Shown here one piece after another: positions 16,246-26,673 of a DNA stretch of 64,000 bases. Source of the DNA: JAYEHL01 sp041653935 (GTDB lineage Bacteria > Chloroflexota > Dehalococcoidia > E44-bin15); contig JBAZEO010000001.1 of NCBI GenBank assembly GCA_041653935.1, forward strand, positions 930,001 to 994,000. Reading direction: 5' to 3'. Each line of letters starts with the position of its first letter. The first letter of the stretch is position 1. Below the pieces are notes generated by a model. It saw nothing but the letters and a program-made list of their open reading frames with translations, ran no database searches and was not told the DNA's origin. A program made the translations under genes and the position numbers.

Positions 16246-17337
16246 ATGTTAACAAAATACGATGAATTCAACTGCCATCAGATCGTGGACACGCTGGACC
16301 ACGTGCTGGACAGCGACCGGCAATTCACGGAGAAGTACTGGATGAACGTCCACGATACCACCGGGAAGATAGTTCTGGCCACCGGCCTCGGCTACTATCC
16401 CAACCGCAATGTGATGGACGGCTACGGCTGTGTGAACATAGGCAATACTACCCAGTACAACATGAGACTCTCCCGGGAACTGAGGCCCAAGACCGATGAG
16501 CTGGTCGTCGGCCCGCTTTCATGGGAGGTTATCGAGCCTCTGAAGAGAATACATGTAGCTCTCGGCGAGAACGATAAGGGCATCAGTTACGACCTGGAGT
16601 TTTCAGGCAGGATGCCGGCCCATGAGGAGATACCGCAGGTCCGCCGCGACAAGGGGCGCATCTTCATGAACACCTGCCGCATGGCGCAACTTGGCACAGC
16701 TAAAGGATGGATCAAGGTAGACGGCAAGAAATACGAGGTCGATGAGCAATCATGGCGCGCCCAGCGCGACCATTCGTGGGGCATACGTATGGGCGTCGGC
16801 GCCCCGGAGCAGGGCGTGCAGTCGCCGGACATATCTTTCTTTGCCAACCTGATGATCAACTGGCTCACCGCCCAGTTCAAGGACTGGGGCGTCACCTACT
16901 ACCTTATCGAGAAATCGGATGGAAAGATCGAATACCTCTCCGGCGCAGTGATGTACGGCTTCGGCAAGGACAGGGAGGAAGTGCGTATAGTGAAAGTGGA
17001 TCACGATTTCCAATACCATCCGGGCAGCGGCAGGGTGAAATCGGGGGAGGTTGTGCTGCATACCGCCGACGGCAAGAAGGTAATGATCTCCATGCAGCAG
17101 ATGACGACCATGTACCTCATGGGCGGCGGATACGTAGGCTACAACGGCTTCTACCACGGTATCTGGAAGGCCCCATACTGGACCGACGGCGAGCAGTGGA
17201 ACGTTGCCGATGCCAAGGTAGCGAATCAGGTCCACGGCCTTGATGACGCGGTATGCCAATATAGGAGTGGGAAAGAGATCGGATACGGCATCATCGAGAA
17301 CTTGATCCTCGGCTCGTTCCCTAAATACGGATTCTAA
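16246..17337 (+). CDS. Lipocalin-like protein (CrtC/AttH-type, DUF7064/7065-like)
   Basis: A 363-residue cytoplasmic protein with no signal peptide. The pattern of paired beta segments, with AQRDHSWGIR near residue 178, resembles the lipocalin-type fold of CrtC/AttH proteins and the DUF7064/DUF7065 pair seen near terpenoid or steroid genes. The HSWG motif is the best signature. CrtC hydrates carotenoid double bonds; relatives without assigned function are common, so only a general role in isoprenoid or lipid metabolism can be proposed. The start at 16246 follows GGGGG about 8 nt upstream. It is 94 nt after the CrtI-like gene and 22 nt before the SDR gene, so it is very likely in the same operon. 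Confidence 0.6.
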   Translation: MLTKYDEFNCHQIVDTLDHVLDSDRQFTEKYWMNVHDTTGKIVLATGLGYYPNRNVMDGYGCVNIGNTTQYNMRLSRELRPKTDELVVGPLSWEVIEPLKRIHVALGENDKGISYDLEFSGRMPAHEEIPQVRRDKGRIFMNTCRMAQLGTAKGWIKVDGKKYEVDEQSWRAQRDHSWGIRMGVGAPEQGVQSPDISFFANLMINWLTAQFKDWGVTYYLIEKSDGKIEYLSGAVMYGFGKDREEVRIVKVDHDFQYHPGSGRVKSGEVVLHTADGKKVMISMQQMTTMYLMGGGYVGYNGFYHGIWKAPYWTDGEQWNVADAKVANQVHGLDDAVCQYRSGKEIGYGIIENLILGSFPKYGF

Positions 17338-17359
17338 AGGAGTCTTGAAGGTACAGAAT

Positions 17360-18145
17360 ATGATACTTGATAAATTCGCTCTCACGAACAAGGTGGCAGT
17401 TATCACCGGAGCCGGCAGGGGCATCGGCAGGGGAATCGCGCTCGGCCTAGCAGAGGCGGGAGCCGACGTGGTCGCTTTAGCTCGCACAGCCAAAGATATC
17501 GAGAGCCTGGCAGAAGAGGTCCGGAGCAGGGGCCGGAAAGCGCTGGCGATCCCGACCGATGTGCGCTCGGCCGACGACGTGGACGCCGCGATAAAGCGTA
17601 CGCTGGACGAGTTCGGCCGCATCGATATCCTGGTGAACAACGCCGGAGGGGCTTCCGCCGGAGTGTTCCCCTCGACAGTGGCCGACATGAGCGAGGAGCT
17701 CTGGGATGAGAACATCCGCGGTAACCTGAAACACGTATTTCTCCTCAGTAGTGCCGTGGCTAAAGTAATGATCAAGCAGAAATCGGGGACGATCATCAGT
17801 ATAAGCTCGATCTTCGGACGGACGGCGGCGCCGATGTTCGCGCCATACGCAGCATCGAAAGCCGCTATTATCAATTTCACCCAGACGCTGGCATACGAGC
17901 TGGCGCCGTACAACATCCGCGTCAACTGCATCGCTCCCGGATTAATCCTGACCTCATCCACTGAAATGCTGTGGACAACACCGGAGAGCCAGGCCGAGGC
18001 AGGAAAAAACGCACACCTGAAAAGGCTGGGGCAACCCGAAGATATCGCCCCGGTTGCGGTATTCCTGGCCTCCGACGGCGCCGGTTACATCACCGGGCAA
18101 ACGTTCGACGTTAACGGAGGTTGGGGTGCCCTGGCCCTACTTTAA
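17360..18145 (+). CDS. Short-chain dehydrogenase/reductase
   Basis: A 261-residue classical SDR. The cofactor site TGAGRGIGRGIA near residues 16-27, the NNAGG structural motif near residue 95, the catalytic Ser in SISSIFGR and the YAASK Tyr-Lys pair are all present. The final segment GQTFDVNGGWGAL is typical of FabG-like enzymes. It uses NAD(P)H to interconvert a hydroxyl and a carbonyl group; the substrate is unknown. I use the ATG at 17360, with GAAGG 8 nt before it; a TTG at 17345 is in the same frame but too close to its upstream AAAGGAG. It lies 22 nt after the lipocalin-like gene and 24 nt before the kinase-SCP2 gene. Confidence 0.85.
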   Translation: MILDKFALTNKVAVITGAGRGIGRGIALGLAEAGADVVALARTAKDIESLAEEVRSRGRKALAIPTDVRSADDVDAAIKRTLDEFGRIDILVNNAGGASAGVFPSTVADMSEELWDENIRGNLKHVFLLSSAVAKVMIKQKSGTIISISSIFGRTAAPMFAPYAASKAAIINFTQTLAYELAPYNIRVNCIAPGLILTSSTEMLWTTPESQAEAGKNAHLKRLGQPEDIAPVAVFLASDGAGYITGQTFDVNGGWGALALL

Positions 18146-18169
18146 AGAAAACTCTCAAGGAGGGATGCG

Positions 18170-19546
18170 ATGTTCGATCGGCATATAGACACGGCAAAGA
18201 TGCAAGTTAAGCTGCAGAAATGGCTTCAGGTCAAAATGCCTAACGCCAGTGATCTGACGATCTCTCCGTTGAAGCGCTCGGCCGGCGGCTTCGCCAACGA
18301 GACCTTCTTCTTCGATATGAGCTGGAAGGAGAAAGGAAAGAGCAAAACGGAAAAGCTGGTGCTGCGCTGGCAGCCGCAGGACTATCCCGTGTTCCTGGAC
18401 TACGACCTGGCGATGCAGTTCCACACTATCGAGCGGCTGCAGAAATCAGGCATACCCGTAGCCAAAACATACTGGCTGGAAATGGATAAATCCATACTGG
18501 ACAGCCCCTTCTACATCATGGGTTTCATCCCCGGCATCACTGCTTGCGAGGTGCCCCCCTACCACTCCGCCGGGCTCTGCGTTGAGAGCACCCCTGAGCA
18601 GAGGGCCAAGATGTGGTGGGGCTGCCTGGAGATGATGGCCAAAATACACAAGCTGAACTGGAAGAAATATGATTTCTCCTTCATGGGCATCCCCAAGGGA
18701 GGCACCGATGCGCTTGACCGCCAGCTGGATTACTACGAGAGATACCTGAACTGGGTGCGCAAAGAGCCGCAGCCGATACTGGACAAGGCCCTGGAGTGGC
18801 TCAAGGAGAAAAAGTCCGCCCCCGAGCGCGTGACGCTGTGCTGGGGCGACTGCCGCATACCTAACCTCCTCTACGACGATAAACTGAACGTGGTCGCCGT
18901 CCTCGACTGGGAGATGGCCTCCATATGCGACCCCATATCCGACCTGGCGTGGTTCTTCTTCCTGGATTGGCACCACAGCCTGGGCTACGGCATCCCGCGT
19001 CTCGCTGGCTTCCCCGACCAGAAAGAGACGATAGAACGCTACGAAAAACTGACCGGCTTTAAGGTGCAGAACCTACGCTACTTCGAAGTGCTGGCCGCTT
19101 TCAAGTTCGGCGTGGTCATGGCCAAGATCGCACAGCACATGAAGGCCACCGGCGCGCCCTCCCCCACAGCGAACTTCGAGATCGACAACGCCTGCACCCA
19201 GCGGCTGGCCGAGCTGCTGAATCTGCCGGCGCCGGGCGGCAAGAAGAAGGAAGCGCTGAAGATCGAAGAGGTAAAGGTGGCCGTGCAGCTCCACCTCACC
19301 GGCCCCGGCGGCTGCGACTGGTACCTCATCTCCGACAAAGGCGTGGGCAAACGCTACGAGGGCATCGTCAAGGACATGACACCGAGCGCTACCGTTACCG
19401 CCACGACCCAGGACTGGAGCGACATCCAGAGCGGAAAGCTGGACCGCGTGCAGGCATTCATGGGCGGCAAACTAAAGGTTGAGGGCGATCTGTCATTGAT
19501 GCTACAATTGGAGGAGATGATATCCAGGTTCAGCAAGGGCGCATGA
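18170..19546 (+). CDS. Aminoglycoside phosphotransferase-like kinase fused to SCP2 domain
   Basis: A 458-residue fusion. Residues about 20-345 form an APH-type kinase: an N-lobe with VLRWQP as the nucleotide-binding lysine region (Arg rather than Lys), LCWGDCRIPNLLYD as the catalytic loop (the usual HGD is WGD) and VAVLDWEMASICDPISDLAWF as the metal-binding DxD region. Residues about 365-455 are SCP2-like (VAVQLHLTGPGGCDWYLISDKG ... GKLKVEGDLSLMLQLEEM). Kinases of this type in lipid contexts (ACAD10/11-like) phosphorylate hydroxyacyl groups; a lipid substrate held by the SCP2 part is a reasonable inference. The change of HGD to WGD may affect activity. AAGGAGG precedes the ATG. It ends the cluster; repeat copy B follows. 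Confidence 0.75.
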   Translation: MFDRHIDTAKMQVKLQKWLQVKMPNASDLTISPLKRSAGGFANETFFFDMSWKEKGKSKTEKLVLRWQPQDYPVFLDYDLAMQFHTIERLQKSGIPVAKTYWLEMDKSILDSPFYIMGFIPGITACEVPPYHSAGLCVESTPEQRAKMWWGCLEMMAKIHKLNWKKYDFSFMGIPKGGTDALDRQLDYYERYLNWVRKEPQPILDKALEWLKEKKSAPERVTLCWGDCRIPNLLYDDKLNVVAVLDWEMASICDPISDLAWFFFLDWHHSLGYGIPRLAGFPDQKETIERYEKLTGFKVQNLRYFEVLAAFKFGVVMAKIAQHMKATGAPSPTANFEIDNACTQRLAELLNLPAPGGKKKEALKIEEVKVAVQLHLTGPGGCDWYLISDKGVGKRYEGIVKDMTPSATVTATTQDWSDIQSGKLDRVQAFMGGKLKVEGDLSLMLQLEEMISRFSKGA

Positions 19547-19561
19547 GAAATTCTCCAAGAC

Positions 19562-19588
19562 GAGATTCTTCACTTCGTTCAGAATGAC
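19562..19588. repeat. Short palindromic repeat, GATTCTTC...GAATGAC type
   Basis: A short imperfect palindrome just before element copy B. An inverse copy is at 49718-49748. Confidence 0.6.
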
Positions 19589-19594
19589 AGATCG

Positions 19595-19697
19595 AAAAAA
19601 GAGGTGCAGGAGAAAACTCTCCTACCGGGGTATTAGGGGTGTCCCCTATCTTTTTTTCTATTTCCCCCAAGACTGGGGGATAACAGGGGGTTGATCA
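19595..19697 (+). repeat. Multi-hairpin element, copy B
   Basis: Short form: GCAGGAG/CTCCTac first stem, TAGGGG-TGT-CCCCTA second stem with a T-rich tail, CCCCCAAGACTGGGGG third stem, then CAGGGGGTTGATC. Sense strand relative to the kinase-SCP2 gene (stop 49 nt upstream), ending 11 nt before the ybeY start. Confidence 0.9.
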
Positions 19698-19707
19698 TCT
19701 CTCAATC

Positions 19708-20175
19708 ATGACAGAGCATAATATCTCTATCGATATCAAACCGCCCTACCGTAAGCGACTGGCCAAGAAGTGTCTCCGTGAAGTCGTTGATATTACTCTG
19801 TCGACCCAGAAAGTCGATCGTCCCGTTGAGCTCAGTCTGATCATCACCGGCGATGAGGAAGTACACAAGCTGAACCGCGACTACCGCGGCATAGACAGCA
19901 CCACCGACGTCATCTCCTTCGCACTGAGCGAGAATGTCGCCGATACTGAATTTGTAACACCCCCCGATAAGATATCGCGCCTGGGCGAAATCATCATCTC
20001 CTACCCGCAGGCGGCATCGCAGGCTAAAGAGAATAAACAGACGATAAAGGCGGAGCTGGCCTGGCTTGTAGTGCACGGCCTGCTGCATCTGCTGGGCTAC
20101 GACCACCAGGATGATAAATCGGAAGCTGTCATGAGGAAGTGCGAGGACAAGATCCTTAGGGGTATCGACCTATGA
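19708..20175 (+). CDS. ybeY: Endoribonuclease YbeY (rRNA maturation factor)
   Basis: A 155-residue protein of the UPF0054 family. The signature HGLLHLLGYDH at residues 123-133 supplies the three zinc-binding histidines; TDVISFA near residues 66-72 is also conserved. YbeY is a single-strand-specific RNase needed for 16S rRNA 3' maturation and 70S quality control. The ATG at 19708 has no obvious ribosome-binding site: the sequence just before it is the end of repeat copy B. The last codons overlap the radical SAM gene by 4 nt (ATGA), implying coupled translation. YbeY often neighbours phoH or era, which are absent here. Confidence 0.9.
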   Translation: MTEHNISIDIKPPYRKRLAKKCLREVVDITLSTQKVDRPVELSLIITGDEEVHKLNRDYRGIDSTTDVISFALSENVADTEFVTPPDKISRLGEIIISYPQAASQAKENKQTIKAELAWLVVHGLLHLLGYDHQDDKSEAVMRKCEDKILRGIDL

Positions 20176-21173
20176 CCGAAGATAAGCAGACAAAAAACGA
20201 CGAGTACTACGAGCAGCCGCCCTACCGGCCGCCCACGGAGGCTTACAGCCTGCTGCTGCGCGTGACCCGCAACTGCTCCTGGAACAAGTGCGAGTTCTGC
20301 CAGATGTACCCCGGAACCAAGCTGGAGATACGCTCCGTGGGGGAGGTCAAGAGCGACATACGCGCCATGAAGAAGCACGCCGACGAGATCAAGGCCTACG
20401 CCTTAAAGACCGGTAACATAAACAACGTGGGCATGGTGGCCCGCGCCAACGGCGTGCAGTGGCTCAATGATGGCGATGTCAAGAACGTCTTCATCGCCGA
20501 CTCCAACAGCGTCATCATCAAAACGGAAGACCTTGCCGAGATAATTCGATATCTATACGAAACGTTCCCGACCATCGAACGTGTTACCAGCTACGCCCGC
20601 GGCAAGACGCTGGCCAAGAAAACGCTCGACGAGCTCAAAATGCTGCGCCAGGCGGGGCTGACGCGCGTGCACGTCGGGCTGGAGACCGGCGACGCCGAGC
20701 TGTTGAAGATCATCCAGAAGGGCGCTACGCCCGAGGAGATGATAGCGGGCGGGAAGAAGGCCCTTGAGGCCGGTTTTGAGCTCTCCATGTACGTCATGCC
20801 CGGGCTCGGCGGGCGCGAGATGTGGGAGCAGCACGCCCGCGGCTCAGCACACGTACTGAACGAGGTAAACCCCCATTTCATCCGGCTGCGCACCCTGTTC
20901 GTCCCCGAGGACACACCGCTGCACGCAAGGTACGAGAGCGGCCAGTTCACCAGACAGACGACGGAAGCACTCCTGCGCGAGGTGCGGCTCATGGTCGAGT
21001 TACTTAACGTCGACTCGGAATTTATAGCCAGCGACCACATAGCCAACCGCTACATGTGGGGAATCGATGGGGTTCCGTCCAAGGACAAGGAACGCATGCT
21101 CAAGCAGATCGATAAGCTGATCGACGAAGCCAACCGCAGCGGCGAGCAGTATCCGGTATATTTAGGGTTGTGA
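20172..21173 (+). CDS. Radical SAM protein
   Basis: A 333-residue enzyme. The 4Fe-4S-binding cluster is CSWNKCEFC at about residues 35-43 (C-x5-C-x2-C rather than the common C-x3-C-x2-C, a known variant). A second recognisable region, HVGLETGDAELLKIIQKGATPEEM (about 160-190), corresponds to the SAM-binding barrel of Elp3/HemN-like families; YVMPGLGG follows. The C-terminal portion ends in helices without a further Cys cluster. Its reaction is unknown. It overlaps ybeY by 4 nt, so the two are translated together, but a functional link is not established. No precursor peptide or maturation gene lies nearby. Confidence 0.75.
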   Translation: MTEDKQTKNDEYYEQPPYRPPTEAYSLLLRVTRNCSWNKCEFCQMYPGTKLEIRSVGEVKSDIRAMKKHADEIKAYALKTGNINNVGMVARANGVQWLNDGDVKNVFIADSNSVIIKTEDLAEIIRYLYETFPTIERVTSYARGKTLAKKTLDELKMLRQAGLTRVHVGLETGDAELLKIIQKGATPEEMIAGGKKALEAGFELSMYVMPGLGGREMWEQHARGSAHVLNEVNPHFIRLRTLFVPEDTPLHARYESGQFTRQTTEALLREVRLMVELLNVDSEFIASDHIANRYMWGIDGVPSKDKERMLKQIDKLIDEANRSGEQYPVYLGL

Positions 21174-21376
21174 TTTAGCCAGTTGTTCTACTGTTGGCTG
21201 TACTTGATAGTGACGTAATCCATATACCAGTTTTCTGGGACATCACTTAGAAACATTGCTGGACATGTTTTGTAAAGACTAACCCCGGTAACATATATAT
21301 GTTATTCTCAAAAAAGCTAACGGATAGCTAACCAATTGGAATTGTGATCGGACAGGACTAAAAAGCTGTGAGTAAC

Positions 21377-21601
21377 CTATTTTTTCCCTTTTAAAACCCA
21401 ACTCCAACCGACTAAAAAGCAACCTACCAAAAACACGGGCACACCGAGGAATATCCCTCCTATGAGGCCAAAACCAGATTCGCCTTCATATCCTCCAGTG
21501 GTTATGTAGCATATGCCAAAGATAGCCAATGGTACTATCATGGTAACTATGCCGATTATCATGAATACTTTCCAAGTTGGGATTTTGTTGTCTCTTGTCA
21601 T
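21377..21601 (-). CDS. Small membrane protein, two predicted TM helices
   Basis: A 74-residue hypothetical protein. After a short charged start (MTRDNKIPTWK), residues about 13-33 and 44-66 are hydrophobic enough to cross the membrane twice; a Gly-rich loop (TTGGYEGESGFG) separates them and the protein ends in KGKK. I do not recognise a family. An in-frame GTG at 21631 would add ten residues, but neither start has a strong ribosome site. The gene stands alone, divergent from the pentapeptide gene. Confidence is moderate that it is real. Confidence 0.5.
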   Translation of the reverse strand: MTRDNKIPTWKVFMIIGIVTMIVPLAIFGICYITTGGYEGESGFGLIGGIFLGVPVFLVGCFLVGWSWVLKGKK

Positions 21602-21702
21602 TGATGTGCTTTCAGAAACGATACCAACCACTATTTAGGAAGATTATACCTTAATACACCTGCTATTAAAAATGTGATAATACTTGCGAAAACTTTTCGC
21701 TT

Positions 21703-21725
21703 TGCGAGGTGTTCTTCACCTCGCA
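21703..21725. repeat. TGCGAGGTG hairpin before pentapeptide gene
   Basis: Perfect 9-bp arms (21703-21711 with 21717-21725) and a 5-nt loop, 122 nt before the start codon. Confidence 0.55.
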
Positions 21726-21846
21726 GAAATCGACTCAATTCTTGAAGGGGAAGAACACATTCAACAGCATCGAGCCTGTTGCCTCCAACTCTCCATTAGT
21801 ATAAACTCTTACACGGCAAGACGAATGGAATGTCGAGGCAATAACA

Positions 21847-22734
21847 ATGGCGAACGAAGAACACCTGAAAATATTGAAACAAGGCGCCGCCGCCTGGAAC
21901 CAGTGGCGCAAAGAAAATAGCGAAACAATACCCGACCTCAGCCGGGCTGACATCAGCCATTTAAACCTCGGCGGAGCGAACCTCAGCAACGCAAAACTGG
22001 GCTGGGTGAACCTGAGCCATGCCGACCTGCACGAGGCCGACCTCAGCAACGCGGACATCACATGGGCAGACATGCGCCATGCCAACCTGAAAGAGGCCAA
22101 CCTCAGCAATGCGAATCTCAATAACGCAAGGCTCGGCCATGCGTGCTTCAACGGCGCGAATCTCAGCGGGGCCAATCTGCGCGAGACCAACGCCGGCAAC
22201 TCGGAGCTGAACAAAGCGAACCTGAGCAAGGCCAACATCAGCTATGCCAACTTCAGCAACGCCAACCTGGCCGGGGCGCTCGTCAGTGGGGCCAATCTTA
22301 TGGAGATAGACCTGAGGATGGCGGAACTCAGCAATGCCGATCTCAGCGGGGCCAACCTCAAGGCGGCGAACCTGAGCAATACCAGCCTACGCGAAGCCAA
22401 CCTCAGCGGGGCGGATATCAGCTATACCAAGCTCAGCGGGGCGGACTTCACCAGGGCCAACCTCAGCGGAGCGAATTGCGAGGGCGCATTCCTGTATTTC
22501 ACCACCTTCTCCGGCGCCAACCTGAAAGACGCCACAGGCATGGACAAATGCTGGTATAACGCCTCGTGTATAATCGACGAAAGCGCGCTCCTGAAGTCGG
22601 GCCCGCTGCCCGCGGAGTTCCTGCGCTGCTGCAATCAGCAGCCTCTATCCGAGGAAGAACTACGACTGAAGAACTCCGAGGCCCAGCGAATTTTCCCAAA
22701 GCGGCAGGATACGCTCGACCGCCCGATCTTTTAG
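21847..22734 (+). CDS. Pentapeptide repeat protein
   Basis: A 295-residue protein. From about residue 30 to 215 it is built of A(N/D)LSxAxL-type pentapeptides (for example ANLSNAKLGWVNLSHADL), which stack into a right-handed beta helix. The last 80 residues lack repeats. Some family members mimic DNA and protect gyrase; most have no known role. The DNA of the repeat region is itself repetitive (GCCAACCTCAGC-type units), which suggests expansion by slippage. A GAGG lies about 10 nt before the ATG. No operon partner; repeat copy C lies downstream. Confidence 0.85.
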   Translation: MANEEHLKILKQGAAAWNQWRKENSETIPDLSRADISHLNLGGANLSNAKLGWVNLSHADLHEADLSNADITWADMRHANLKEANLSNANLNNARLGHACFNGANLSGANLRETNAGNSELNKANLSKANISYANFSNANLAGALVSGANLMEIDLRMAELSNADLSGANLKAANLSNTSLREANLSGADISYTKLSGADFTRANLSGANCEGAFLYFTTFSGANLKDATGMDKCWYNASCIIDESALLKSGPLPAEFLRCCNQQPLSEEELRLKNSEAQRIFPKRQDTLDRPIF

Positions 22735-22776
22735 AACAATCGTCGCGTGCCATTTCTGGATTCTGGATGGAGTTTA

Positions 22777-22796
22777 CCCCGTACGGCGATACGGGG
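22777..22796. repeat. CCCCGTA hairpin
   Basis: CCCCGTA (22777-22783) pairs with TACGGGG (22790-22796) around a 6-nt loop. It lies in the 315-nt gap 22735-23049, which otherwise holds repeat copy C and no gene. Confidence 0.5.
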
Positions 22797-22853
22797 CCGG
22801 AATGACGATAATAACTCACCCTAGCCCTCTCTTTCATAAAGAGAGGGTAGCTT

Positions 22854-22952
22854 AAAAAAGAGGTGCAGGAGAAAATTCTCCTGCCAGTGGTTTGGGGGTG
22901 TCCCCCATTCTCTCAAGTCCCCCAACGTATGGGGGACTAACAGGGGGTTCGG
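22854..22952 (+). repeat. Multi-hairpin element, copy C (long form)
   Basis: Stems: GCAGGAG/CTCCTGC, TGGGGG-TGT-CCCCCA, CCCCCAACGTATGGGGG. An extra CCCTCTCTTT/AAAGAGAGGG hairpin precedes it at about 22824-22848. Sense strand after the pentapeptide gene; the next gene is convergent. Confidence 0.9.
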
Positions 22953-23049
22953 AAATCACCCCCATGCCAATGTTCAATCCCCCTTGGGTAGTCCCAACTG
23001 ACGGAAGTTCAAACGTTTATATAAAACTAAACGGTATTTATTTACTGTC

Positions 23050-23559
23050 TTAACCCATACGGCCGACGATAGCCGCCGTTGCCACCACATGGCCGGATAT
23101 CGCCTTCAGAAATTCTTGTAAGGTATCGCTTGCCTTGAGCTTTAGTTCAGTATCAAGCGCATATACTTTGAATTCATACTCATGTACGCCCGTGCCCGGA
23201 GGAGGATTAGGGCCGGCATAGACGTCGCCTTTCTGGCCGAATTCAGCCGCAGTTCCGGTCAGGATCGTCCCGAAATCAGTCTCTTTGTTTAAGGATCTTT
23301 CCGTGCCGGGAATATTTACTAATACTAAATGAGCATACTCGCCCCCTTTAAGTTTTTCTTTCGGGGGCAGGGTGACATTACCCCACTCGGAGATGGTTTT
23401 GTTAGCTGAGTAATTTTTGTCAATCACTGTGAGCGCAAATGTCTTAGTGTTTGCCGGAGGCAGCCTCCAAACCAGACCAGGAAATTGATTCCCGTCCATT
23501 GCCCCGCATTTTGCAGGCAATTTCCCTCCGTTGTCGAATACATTCGATCTAATGTCCAT
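23050..23559 (-). CDS. YbhB/YbcL-type phosphatidylethanolamine-binding (PEBP) protein
   Basis: A 169-residue cytoplasmic protein. LVWRLPPANTKTFALTVIDKN near residues 29-49 and the later YAGPNPPPGTGVHEYEFKVYALD (corresponding to the conserved GPxPP-GxHxY segment) are diagnostic of the PEBP family, whose bacterial members bind anionic ligands. One deviation is a short, altered region in the first DPD(A/V)P block (DKNYSA). Its function in bacteria is unknown. GGAGG lies about 7 nt before the ATG at 23559. It is a single-gene unit, convergent with repeat copy C and divergent from dnaX. Confidence 0.85.
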   Translation of the reverse strand: MDIRSNVFDNGGKLPAKCGAMDGNQFPGLVWRLPPANTKTFALTVIDKNYSANKTISEWGNVTLPPKEKLKGGEYAHLVLVNIPGTERSLNKETDFGTILTGTAAEFGQKGDVYAGPNPPPGTGVHEYEFKVYALDTELKLKASDTLQEFLKAISGHVVATAAIVGRMG

Positions 23560-23844
23560 TTTCCACCTCCTGTTTTTGGATAATTTTTCTTTACCATTTT
23601 TTTATAAATAAATCAAGGGTTAACTCCTTTAAATAAAAATTAGTGGTTAATTCACTAAAAAGCTACAAAATATGAGCAATATTAAACTCCCATACGTCCT
23701 TCATTAATTGAAATCGCCCCACCGACTCAATACAAATTCTTATTTACTAATTAGCTCCAAAACGTTATCATATAGAAACCAATTCACGAGACTATTTATT
23801 GCATTCCCAATCGATATCGCGCACCAAATTCAAAGAATAAAGAA

Positions 23845-25625
<1,781 letters not shown>

Positions 25626-25626
<1 letters not shown>

Positions 25627-25928
25627 TGGACATGCAGAAGATGCTTAAACAGGCCCAGCAGATGCAGGCCAAAATGGAGAAGGCGCAGAAGGACCTGGAA
25701 AACGAGACCCTGGAGGTCAGCTCCGGCGGGGGAGCTATAACGGTGGTCATCACCGGTCACCAGCAGATAAGATCGGTGAAGATCGCGCCTGAGGCCGCCG
25801 GCGATGTGGAAATGCTGCAGGACCTCGTGCTCACCGCTATGAACGAGGCCGTAAAGAAATCGCAGGAGCTGGCGGCCAGCCGCATCAATGCCATTACCGC
25901 CGGCATGAACATACCGGGCCTTACTTAA
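25626..25928 (+). CDS. ybaB: YbaB/EbfC nucleoid-associated protein
   Basis: A 100-residue DNA-binding protein of the YbaB/EbfC family. The opening amphipathic helix (MDMQKMLKQAQQMQAKMEKAQKDLENETLEVSSGGGAITVVITG) and the later MLQDLVLTAMNEAVKKSQELAASRI helix are typical. It forms dimers that coat DNA. The start codon overlaps the dnaX stop by 1 nt (TAATG), and recR follows after 17 nt, the standard dnaX-ybaB-recR arrangement linked to replication and repair. Confidence 0.93.
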
Positions 25929-25945
25929 ACGACGGGAGGCTTATC

Positions 25946-26557
25946 TTGGATCTCGATTATGTGCCGACCGCGCAGCCCGTTTCGCGGCTCATAGATGAAT
26001 TTCACAAGCTGCCTGGCATCGGACCCAAAACCGCCCAGCGGCTCACCTACCATCTCATCCGCATGCCCGAAGATGAGGCCCGCTCGCTTGCCGAGGCTAT
26101 CCTCGCCATTAAAGACAAGATCATCCTCTGTTCCACCTGTCAGAATATCACCGACCAGGATCCCTGTGTATTCTGCCGCAGCAGCAAACGCGACCGCACC
26201 AAGATATGCGTCGTCGCCGAGCCCCTCGATATCCTGCCGCTGGAGCGCACCGGCGGCTATAAAGGTTTATATCACGTACTGCACGGCGTCATCTCGCCTG
26301 CCGACGGCATCGGTCCAGACGAATTGAAGATGCGCGAGCTGCTCGACCGGCTCAAGGACGGCGAAGTGCGGGAGATTATACTGGCGACAAATCCCAACCT
26401 TGAGGGCGAGGCCACCGCCATGTATCTGCAGAAGATCATCAGCCCTCTCAAGATTAAAGTTACGAGGCTGGCGCGCGGGCTGCCCTTCGGCGCCGATCTG
26501 GAGTACGCCGACGAGGTCACGCTGACCCGCGCCCTTGAAAATAGACAGGAAATTTAA
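25946..26557 (+). CDS. recR: Recombination protein RecR
   Basis: A 203-residue protein of the RecFOR repair pathway; RecO is encoded at 32545. The N-terminal helix-hairpin-helix (LPGIGPKTAQRLTYHLI, about 22-38), the zinc finger CSTCQNITDQDPCVFC (about 56-71) and the Toprim-type segment VAEPLDILPLERTGGYKGLYHVLHG (about 80-105) are all clear. The start is a TTG at 25946 with GGGAGG 6 nt upstream; no ATG fits. It binds and loads RecA with RecO at gaps. Repeat copy D follows downstream. Confidence 0.95.
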   Translation: MDLDYVPTAQPVSRLIDEFHKLPGIGPKTAQRLTYHLIRMPEDEARSLAEAILAIKDKIILCSTCQNITDQDPCVFCRSSKRDRTKICVVAEPLDILPLERTGGYKGLYHVLHGVISPADGIGPDELKMRELLDRLKDGEVREIILATNPNLEGEATAMYLQKIISPLKIKVTRLARGLPFGADLEYADEVTLTRALENRQEI

Positions 26558-26588
26558 AACCGCAGGGGCTATTCGCGAATAGCCATCT

Positions 26589-26613
26589 GGATTCCGGCCT
26601 CCGCCGGAATGAC
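26589..26613. repeat. Short palindromic repeat, GGATTCCGGC...GCCGGAATGAC type
   Basis: GATTCCGGC and GCCGGAATG flank a 5-nt centre. A near-identical copy is at 46098-46122; both lie just before a multi-hairpin element. Confidence 0.75.
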
Positions 26614-26673
26614 GGGATGAGTTGCACAGATTACGACGGCGCGTAGCCTCTCCCTTTTAAAGAGAGTTAGCTT

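Noticed and set aside
21847..22734. Repetitive DNA here as a satellite or CRISPR-like repeat
   Set aside because: The periodicity is explained by translated pentapeptide repeats in one frame.
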